Assembly: GCF_000949425.1 (NCBI RefSeq)
Contig: NZ_CP010976.1
Location: forward strand, 4,526,001 to 4,590,000
DNA: 64,000 bases
DNA from: Paenibacillus sp. IHBB 10380
Lineage (GTDB): Bacteria; Bacillota; Bacilli; Paenibacillales; Paenibacillaceae
Reading direction: 5' to 3'
The notes beneath the pieces are model-generated. The model searched no databases and was not told where the DNA came from. It saw nothing but the letters and a program-made list of their open reading frames with translations. Shown here in pieces: positions 58,142 to 64,000 of the stretch (the first letter of the stretch is position 1; every line of letters begins with the position of its first letter). The translations under genes and the position numbers were made by a program.

Positions 58142-58210
58142 AGTTCATAGAAGGCTCTCTATTTATATGTAAGAGTGATTGTAATAATATTCACTATATA
58201 ATATAAAATT

Positions 58211-58426
58211 TCACATTGGATACTTCATCATTTCATAATCTAGTGTATTCATATCCTGATTTCCAGAAACGATCAATCTTTTATTGCGAATATAAACGTT
58301 TATTATCTGATCTAGCTCCATAGATTTGTTCAATACTCTTTCATCTATAATACCATGGATATTCGCCAGTCTATTTAACTCTCTACGTGTACACTCTATC
58401 AATTCATTTATGGCATCTAAATTCAT
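58211..58426 (-). CDS. Spo0E-family aspartyl-phosphate phosphatase
   Basis: 71 residues with GGGAGGGG seven bases before ATG. The family motif is VLNKSMELDQIINVYI, containing the catalytic S-x-x-L-D element (SMELD), inside a two-helix hairpin. Spo0E-type proteins dephosphorylate Spo0A-P and so delay sporulation. The C-terminal extension (QDMNTLDYEMMKYPM) is species-specific. It stands alone. Confidence 0.9.
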   Translation of the reverse strand: MNLDAINELIECTRRELNRLANIHGIIDERVLNKSMELDQIINVYIRNKRLIVSGNQDMNTLDYEMMKYPM

Positions 58427-58519
58427 AGGTGTGCCCCTCCCTTGTTTCGACTATATTATCCCAAGTTACCAAAAGTTTAGGTTATAAAGTTAAAATCCTT
58501 TTTGCACCAAAAAAAATTA

Positions 58520-58558
58520 GGCGACCTCTCCCCGGTAGAATACCGAGAAGCGATCGCC
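58520..58558 (-). terminator. Terminator of the amino-acid catabolic operon
   Basis: On the reverse strand GGCGATCGCTTCTCGGTA pairs with TACCGGGGAGAGGTCGCC (a few mismatches) and is followed by TAATTTTTTTT, past the stop of the FAD amine oxidase. Confidence 0.85.
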
Positions 58559-58635
58559 GCTTAAGAAACTCTTTTTATTACTGTCTACTTGAGGGGGCTT
58601 ATGACCATAACGGCTCCAGCTTCAAATGAGGTCCT

Positions 58636-59772
58636 TCACATATTATTAAATCGTGATATCGCAAATGGGCTAATGTCCTGCGTCGTCTCCTGCTTCACGA
58701 TCAGATCCGATAAAATTTCTCCTACGACACTTGAGAATTTGAATCCATGTCCTGAGAAGCCACCCGCTAACAGTATATTAGGATAAGCTGGATGGTAATC
58801 TATGATGAAGTCCTCATCGGGCGTCATCTCATATTTACATACGGCACCACGAATGAGGTTCCCTGCTGCTGATGGCATGTAAGTCTCAAGTGCCCTGCGT
58901 AGATCGGCTTCATCATCGGCATAAGCTCCGAACGGCTCAATAGGTTCGCCAGGCTGCCAAGGTACACCTTGATTATGTCGGCCAATCTTGACACCGGCAC
59001 CTCCTATGCTTGGAAATCCATAAAATCCACCCTCTACAGTTCCAAGTGTAAAACCGGGAAAGTTCCCTGCATCAAAGATCGGCACCTCACTCTGAAACCA
59101 GCCCACAGCCTTACGAATGGATTGGATCGGCAATGTAATGAACGGTTCCAATGTCTTGAACCAAGCTCCTGCGCTTAAAATTGCTTTCTCTGCATGAAAT
59201 ACACCATGCTGTGTGTATACAGACACTCCACCATGATCTGCACCAATGGATTCAACCCTTGTATAGGGTAGCAAGGTTGCTCCAGCTGCCAATGCCATCT
59301 GGCGATAGGCTCCCACGCATTTCTCACTGAATAAATATCCTGCCTCCGGTTCATACATCCCTGCGAAATCCTCTGTAAGCCGAATACCCGGCCACCGCTT
59401 CGCGATTTCATCTGCATCTAGTAGTTCTATCGGAACTCCGAATTGAAGGGAATCTTTCAGCCGTTCTTCATATGAATACACTTTGGAAGACGACATATTC
59501 AATACACCCGATTGAACAAATAGCGAAGTTTCTGTTGCTTCTTCTAACTCATTCCAAAGTTTGTGTGCTCGGAGGGCCATCGATACATAGGGTGGGCCAC
59601 CATGATAAGCATGTCGGATTAACCGGGACTCTCCATGATGGCTTCCTTCCTGATGTGGAGGATCAAAGGTATCAATAAGCAGTGTACGTACGCCCTGCAT
59701 AGCCAGATGATACCCTGCACTCATGCCCATCGATCCTGCCCCTATGACAATGACGTCGTATAACGTACGAAT
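58636..59772 (-). CDS. FAD-dependent amine oxidase (monomeric sarcosine oxidase/N-methyltryptophan oxidase type), apparent ATT start
   Basis: 378 residues if translation starts at ATT 59772. The FAD-binding segment YDVIVIGAGSMGMSAGYHLA begins only there, and a strong AGGAGGG lies six bases upstream of the ATT. The first ATG in frame (59730) would cut the protein inside the dinucleotide motif and leave the ribosome site 48 bases away. No GTG or TTG is in frame. Other landmarks are the FAD loop HHGESRLIRHAYH near 46-58 and the C-terminal LLAGGFSGHGFKFSSVVGEIL. The class oxidises secondary amines such as sarcosine. Likely the last gene of the operon of the ABC importer and M20 enzyme. Confidence 0.85.
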   Translation of the reverse strand: MRTLYDVIVIGAGSMGMSAGYHLAMQGVRTLLIDTFDPPHQEGSHHGESRLIRHAYHGGPPYVSMALRAHKLWNELEEATETSLFVQSGVLNMSSSKVYSYEERLKDSLQFGVPIELLDADEIAKRWPGIRLTEDFAGMYEPEAGYLFSEKCVGAYRQMALAAGATLLPYTRVESIGADHGGVSVYTQHGVFHAEKAILSAGAWFKTLEPFITLPIQSIRKAVGWFQSEVPIFDAGNFPGFTLGTVEGGFYGFPSIGGAGVKIGRHNQGVPWQPGEPIEPFGAYADDEADLRRALETYMPSAAGNLIRGAVCKYEMTPDEDFIIDYHPAYPNILLAGGFSGHGFKFSSVVGEILSDLIVKQETTQDISPFAISRFNNM

Positions 59773-59803
59773 GACAATCCCTCCTATTCTGATTCCATCT
59801 ATT

Positions 59804-60940
59804 CTAATCGGTCATTAACAACTGATGAATGGCTCTTTCTGACAAGTTCGCGAAATACTGTGCACTGATAAGTAAAGCCCGCTCATCGATATCAAAAGCA
59901 GGGTGATGCCATTCCTGTCGTCCTGAGGTTCCCATGAAGACGAAGAACCCTGGAATCTCCTTCTGATAAAAGGCAAAATCCTCTCCTGCAGGAGAGGGTG
60001 CTACTGCGACAACTTCTAGCCCCACGCTATTCGCTGCTTCGATCGTAAGTCGCTCAAGTGAGCTATCATTATGTACTGACGGCGGACCTGCAATCCACTT
60101 CACACTTGCAGTTGCTCCATACGCAATAGCCACTCCATCAACAACCTGCTTGAACCGCTCTAGAATGCGAGATCGCACCTTGTCATCAAATGTTCGAATC
60201 GTCCCATCTAGAATTGCTTTATCCGAGATGACATTCCAAGCCGTTCCACTATGAATCCGAGTTACGCTAATCACCGCACTCTGAAGAGAACTCACATTAC
60301 GACTGACAATAGACTGTAATGCGGTCACGATATGCGCTGCGGTCACGATTGAGTCTATCCCCGCCTCTGGAACGGCTGCATGGGTGCCCACTCCCTTCAC
60401 TTCGATCACGAAACCATCTGCGGCAGCCATCAGTGCGCCTGATTTAATACCAATAGTCCCTACAGGTAAGTCTGGCTTATTATGCATTCCAAATATGGCC
60501 TGCACACCTTCCAACGCCCCGCTTTGGATGACCAACTTAGCCCCTTTAGCCTTTTCCTCTGCCGGTTGAAAAATAAATCTTACAGTTCCCTTTAATTCCT
60601 GCTCTCTCTGCTTCAATAACAAAGCAGCGCCTAATATTGCAGCCGTATGAAAATCATGTCCACACGCATGCATTTTTCCAGGAATTAAGGATGCATAAGG
60701 CAGACCCGTCTCTTCTTGAATAGGTAGCGCATCAATGTCTGCTCGGATAGCCACAATGGGCCCACCATGATGTCCGCCCACTTCCGCAATAATTCCTGTT
60801 GCTAACGAATAATCAACGACTTTAATGCCTGCTTCCTCCAACCAACCACGAATAGACTCCGTGGTTTCAAACTCCTCATGAGATAATTCTGGATTCAAAT
60901 GTAAATGACGTCTAATCTCGATTAATTGTTGTTCTAACAT
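59804..60940 (-). CDS. M20-family amidohydrolase (N-acyl amino acid deacylase, YtnL/YxeP-like)
   Basis: 378 residues. Metal ligands are in HACGHDFHTA at 91-100 (Cys93, His95) and Glu128/Glu129 in FQPAEEKAKG, with the His of EWHHPAFD near the C-terminus and the dimerisation domain between about 180 and 295. These enzymes deacylate N-acetyl amino acids. In Bacillus the YtnL/YxeP members act in salvage of S-modified cysteine conjugates, and the surrounding genes match that setting. The start overlaps the upstream monooxygenase stop by one base (TAATG). Confidence 0.9.
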   Translation of the reverse strand: MLEQQLIEIRRHLHLNPELSHEEFETTESIRGWLEEAGIKVVDYSLATGIIAEVGGHHGGPIVAIRADIDALPIQEETGLPYASLIPGKMHACGHDFHTAAILGAALLLKQREQELKGTVRFIFQPAEEKAKGAKLVIQSGALEGVQAIFGMHNKPDLPVGTIGIKSGALMAAADGFVIEVKGVGTHAAVPEAGIDSIVTAAHIVTALQSIVSRNVSSLQSAVISVTRIHSGTAWNVISDKAILDGTIRTFDDKVRSRILERFKQVVDGVAIAYGATASVKWIAGPPSVHNDSSLERLTIEAANSVGLEVVAVAPSPAGEDFAFYQKEIPGFFVFMGTSGRQEWHHPAFDIDERALLISAQYFANLSERAIHQLLMTD

Positions 60941-61962
60941 TATTGTTCACCCTCTACTAGTACTTCCGAGAAAGCTTCCTTGAGTAGCTTATAGGAATGA
61001 ATGCGCTTAGAGAAATCTTTTAGCGCTGTCGTCACGATAAACTCCTCTATGCCATATTGTTGTTGTAAACCAAGTAAGGCTTGACGAACCGTTTCCTTAG
61101 ACCCTGTTGTAATTTCTGCATCTTTAACTTCAATGCGGTAGGGTTCATCAGCCTGTTTCCCGAAATTCTCAGCTTGGTTTAACGTACCCACGGTGACGCT
61201 CTTGCCACTATCCAAATGAATCTTGAACAGTTTGTGATCACCTGCTAATTCTTTTGCTTCCTCATCTGTATCTGCAATAATCGCCGAGAGTGCGAGAATA
61301 AGCTGAGGTTCTCTTCCCTTATTATGATTAAAATGGCATCGATATGCGGCTAAAGCATTGTGAGCTATCTCAGGATCACTATTAATAAATTGAGCAAATA
61401 CATAAGGAAATCCTAACTCGGCAGCAGACTTTGCACTAGCTACGCTAGCTCCAAGCAGATAAATATCTGCTGGATGTTCCGGAATAGGTGTGGCACGTAG
61501 TCCTTCATGAGGATGATTGTCACCCAACAGGTTATACACATACTGTTCAAGATCTTGCAATTTATGTTCCAAGGACGGAGCATCTACAATTCCATGCTGA
61601 AGTGCCTTCGTAGAACGAGGAAGTCCACCGGGCGCCCTCCCAATCCCAAGATCTACTCTACCTGGAGCCAACGTTGCTAGTATATTGAAATTCTCTGCTA
61701 CTTTGTAAGGACTATAATGCTGTAGCATAATCCCCCCTGAACCAATACGAATGGATTCTGTTCTAGCCAATAAATAAGAAATGAGTACTTCAGGTGAAGA
61801 TCCCACAACTTGATCCGAGTCATGATGCTCCGATACCCAGAATCTGTGATAACCCCATTCCTCCGCGACTTTGACTAATTCTAATGTATGCCGAAACGCA
61901 TCTGCTGCACTATCTCCTTCAAACACAGGACTTTGATCTAATATACTTAACTTAATGCCCAT
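60940..61962 (-). CDS. Luciferase-like flavin monooxygenase (YtmO-like)
   Basis: 340 residues with AAGGGAGTGAG upstream of ATG. A bacterial luciferase-type TIM barrel: LSILDQSPVFEGDSAADAF, YHRFWVSEHHD near 37-47, IGSGGIMLQHYSPYKVAE near 72-89, and APGRVDLGIGRAPGG near 97-111. It uses reduced FMN and oxygen. In the Bacillus ytm/ytn locus the homologue acts on S-alkyl or S-carboxymethyl cysteine derivatives; the same gene neighbourhood supports that here, but the substrate is inferred. It begins about 70 bases after the ABC ATPase gene. Confidence 0.88.
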   Translation of the reverse strand: MGIKLSILDQSPVFEGDSAADAFRHTLELVKVAEEWGYHRFWVSEHHDSDQVVGSSPEVLISYLLARTESIRIGSGGIMLQHYSPYKVAENFNILATLAPGRVDLGIGRAPGGLPRSTKALQHGIVDAPSLEHKLQDLEQYVYNLLGDNHPHEGLRATPIPEHPADIYLLGASVASAKSAAELGFPYVFAQFINSDPEIAHNALAAYRCHFNHNKGREPQLILALSAIIADTDEEAKELAGDHKLFKIHLDSGKSVTVGTLNQAENFGKQADEPYRIEVKDAEITTGSKETVRQALLGLQQQYGIEEFIVTTALKDFSKRIHSYKLLKEAFSEVLVEGEQ

Positions 61963-62031
61963 GTGAATCTCACTCCCTTTCCTACCTCATTTATAGAGGT
62001 TTTTCAAAAAGTCGTCTATTTGAACTCACAT

Positions 62032-62784
62032 TTATATGGAATAGTTCCATTCCGATGTAATACGCTTTAGAAATTGCTTCGTACGTTCTTCTTTAGGTGA
62101 CCCGAATATGTCCTGTGGCCGACCTTCCTCTACAATGACGCCACCATCCATAAAAACCACATGGTTCGATACGTCACGAGCAAAGCCCATCTCATGCGTA
62201 ACGACAATCATAGTGATCCCTTCCTTAGCAATTTTACGGATGACGTCCAATACTTCACCAACGAGTTCGGGATCAAGGGCTGAGGTAGGCTCATCGAACA
62301 AAATAACTTCGGGATTAAGTGCAAGTGCCCGCGCAATCCCAACACGCTGCTGCTGCCCACCTGATAGTTGACTAGGAAAGGCATCCAGTTTAGCGCCAAG
62401 CCCTACCTTCTCTAGCATTTGTACGCTTTTCTGTTTAGCCTCTTCCTTTGGTAACTTCTGTACGACGACGAGCCCCTCCATGACATTCTCCAGCACAGTC
62501 TTATGCTTAAATAAGTTATAATGCTGAAACACCATCGCTGATTTCTGTCTAAGATTGTGGATATCCTTTTTACTTGCTTGTTTGTAATCAAGGCTGAAGT
62601 CGCCAATGTCAATTTGACCCTCACTCGGTTTCTCCAAATAATTGATGCAGCGAAGCAATGTCGTCTTACCTGAGCCACTCGGACCTAGAATGACGACGAC
62701 TTCCCCTTTATTCACAGTCAGATTGATATGATGTAATACTTGATTTTTACCAAAAGATTTGGAGATATCGGTCAATCTAATCAC
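62032..62784 (-). CDS. Polar amino acid ABC importer, ATP-binding protein (TcyN/YtmN-like)
   Basis: 250 residues from GTG 62784, overlapping the permease stop (GTGA). Walker A is [22 protein letters not shown]-loop [19 protein letters not shown], signature [17 protein letters not shown] and Walker [15 protein letters not shown]; the switch His is in VVTHEMGFA. It belongs to the GlnQ/HisP group. With two permeases upstream and a YtmO-like monooxygenase and YtnL-like deacylase downstream it matches the sulfur amino-acid (cystine-type) importers of Bacillus. Confidence 0.93.
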   Translation of the reverse strand: MIRLTDISKSFGKNQVLHHINLTVNKGEVVVILGPSGSGKTTLLRCINYLEKPSEGQIDIGDFSLDYKQASKKDIHNLRQKSAMVFQHYNLFKHKTVLENVMEGLVVVQKLPKEEAKQKSVQMLEKVGLGAKLDAFPSQLSGGQQQRVGIARALALNPEVILFDEPTSALDPELVGEVLDVIRKIAKEGITMIVVTHEMGFARDVSNHVVFMDGGVIVEEGRPQDIFGSPKEERTKQFLKRITSEWNYSI

Positions 62785-63491
62785 GCTACACCACCTCGAT
62801 TATAAGTATTGATCCGTTTCTCCAGCATCCCCGTTCCTCTCTCAATTAGAAAGGTCATTCCCCAGAAGATCAACGCTGCTGCAATATAGGACTCTAGGAA
62901 CTTCCAGTTGGTCGCTGCCACGATCTGAGCTTGTGCGTTAATCTCAACAACAGAAATAGTAAAAGCCAGCGTCGAACCATGTAGCATACCGATAAGGTTA
63001 TTCGATAGGTTGGGTAGACAAACTGCCAACGCTTGCGGAAGCACAATTCTCCGCAAGGCTTGCGCAGTCGTCATCCCAATCGAATAGGCAGCTTCCATCT
63101 GTCCACGATTAACCGCCAATATTCCTGACCTGATGACCTCCGACATATAGGCACCCGCCGTTAGAGAAAATGAAATATACACAAATATGATTAAAGGAAT
63201 TGTATTCGATTGAAATCCTAAACCCCAAGCTCCCGATAAACCATCTATAAGCTTCGGAAGCCCAAAATAAATAAGGAGTAAATGCATCAACATGGGCGTT
63301 CCACGAATGAACAAAACGTACGCAGAGGCCAAAGGATACAACACCGGCACCTTATATACTCGAATTAGAGCAACCATAGAGCCAATAATAAAGCCATTTG
63401 TAACCGAAACGATCGTGATGATTAACGTTGTAGGAAGTGCTTTTAACAAACTTATCAAGGCCGTTAGAATAAACGATGGATCAATCTGCAC
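62781..63491 (-). CDS. Polar amino acid ABC importer, permease (TcyM/YtmM-like)
   Basis: 236 residues from GTG 63491, overlapping the end of the other permease. HisMQ-type topology, with the ATPase-contact (EAA) loop [23 protein letters not shown] at about 132-154 and the start [16 protein letters not shown] typical of the family. It forms a heteromeric channel with the permease encoded just upstream. Confidence 0.92.
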   Translation of the reverse strand: MQIDPSFILTALISLLKALPTTLIITIVSVTNGFIIGSMVALIRVYKVPVLYPLASAYVLFIRGTPMLMHLLLIYFGLPKLIDGLSGAWGLGFQSNTIPLIIFVYISFSLTAGAYMSEVIRSGILAVNRGQMEAAYSIGMTTAQALRRIVLPQALAVCLPNLSNNLIGMLHGSTLAFTISVVEINAQAQIVAATNWKFLESYIAAALIFWGMTFLIERGTGMLEKRINTYNRGGVA

Positions 63492-64000
63492 GATGGATCA
63501 CCCCACCCTTCTCGATTCGTGGCACTAACCTCCTCCGCAATCCACCTAACACTCTCCATGATTGTTTTGTATCCACATCCTGTCGGTCATGTCTTAGCAA
63601 CCTTTTCTCCATATAGAAGAATAATCTTTCGAGCGCTGTACTTATAACGAAATAGATAAATGATAAAGCAATGTAAGTCTCTATAAAATGCTGTGTCGCT
63701 AGACCAAGTGTCTGAGATTTACCCGTCATCTCCATGGCTCCTAGCGTAAATGCAAGGGAGGTATCCTTCAGATTGGCAATGACCAAATTAGCTAGAATAG
63801 GTATAGATATCGCTAGTGCCTGCGGGAGTACGATTCTCGTGAATGCCTTATAACCACTCATTCCAACTGAATATGCTGCTTCTACCTGACCCCGATCAAC
63901 GGCATTTACTGCTGCTCGTATAGCTTCGGAAATAAAGGCTCCGCTATGTAGCGCATAGGTTAAGATAACGAATATGAGCACATCTGCCCTCGAAGTATCT
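63481..64000 (-). CDS. Polar amino acid ABC importer, permease (TcyL/YtmL-like), N-terminus outside the window
   Basis: The frame is open to the window end on the reverse strand, so the start is missing. Visible are LTYALHSGAFISEAIRAAV, the EAA loop [23 protein letters not shown] and a C-terminus [16 protein letters not shown]. About 170 residues are present of the usual 230. A solute-binding protein gene would be expected further upstream, beyond the window. Confidence 0.9.
   Translation of the reverse strand, partial: DTSRADVLIFVILTYALHSGAFISEAIRAAVNAVDRGQVEAAYSVGMSGYKAFTRIVLPQALAISIPILANLVIANLKDTSLAFTLGAMEMTGKSQTLGLATQHFIETYIALSFIYFVISTALERLFFYMEKRLLRHDRQDVDTKQSWRVLGGLRRRLVPRIEKGGVIHRAD

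Overview
The window reads as chromosome of a Gram-positive, endospore-forming member of the Bacillota, most likely Paenibacillus or a close relative. The basis is family content: a four-gene germinant-receptor operon, a Spo0E-type phosphatase, a collagen-like exosporium protein, three YheC/YheD-type ATP-grasp proteins, an SLH-anchored surface protein, a reductase-less bacterial NO synthase, cydABCD, and strong AGGAGG ribosome sites with GTG and TTG starts. I see no rRNA, tRNA, CRISPR array, intact insertion sequence or prophage.

Layout. 1-2634: 3' part of a UbiB-type kinase gene with its phasin-like partner, a ThuA-like protein and a uroporphyrinogen-III synthase. 2811-6905: ger operon (A-C-D-B) with a candidate forespore promoter. 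7170-8448: membrane diguanylate cyclase running into a truncated gene. 8719-13509: the most distinctive region, a compact operon in which the complete 2-aminoethylphosphonate (AEP) pathway (PEP mutase, phosphonopyruvate decarboxylase, AEP transaminase) is bracketed by two YheC/YheD ATP-grasp genes. 13670-21530: cupin and V4R proteins, a FAD-Rieske oxidoreductase, aldehyde dehydrogenase, NO synthase and an MMPL exporter. 21942-28202: MarR-regulated heterodimeric drug exporter and a cidR-cidAB locus. 28342-36822: nuclease-helicase fusion, gdhA, a collapsed murG-like gene, a papain-like hydrolase, an alpha/beta hydrolase and fumC. 37278-39327: collagen-like protein and a LysR fragment. 39546-45451: cydABCD, with two TGTGA-N6-TCACA palindromes upstream of cydA. 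45790-48772: zinc-ribbon protein and an ABC-2 exporter. 48974-52892: a large SLH protein and a DoxX-like membrane protein, each with its own Fur box. 53115-56648: spore-type ATP-grasp, glycosyltransferase, methyltransferase and a small beta-barrel-like protein. 56821-64000: Bcr/CflA transporter, Spo0E, and a catabolic operon (amino-acid ABC importer, luciferase-like monooxygenase, M20 deacylase, FAD amine oxidase) resembling the Bacillus ytm/ytn sulfur-amino-acid locus.

How parts may work together. The AEP operon makes a primary-amine phosphonate from PEP, and the two flanking ATP-grasp proteins have the right chemistry (acyl-phosphate activation, amide formation) to attach it to a carboxylate. 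Because YheC/YheD relatives are spore-associated in Bacillus and a third copy here sits next to a CotSA-like glycosyltransferase, I infer a possible spore-envelope phosphonate decoration system; this is inference. Shared TGTGA-N6-TCACA sites suggest that cytochrome bd and the V4R/FAD-Rieske pair answer to the same redox regulator (Rex or FNR type). The two Fur boxes tie the SLH protein and the DoxX-like protein into one iron-starvation response.

Starts were chosen by ribosome-site spacing wherever the longest frame was implausible. Several decayed genes are listed separately.
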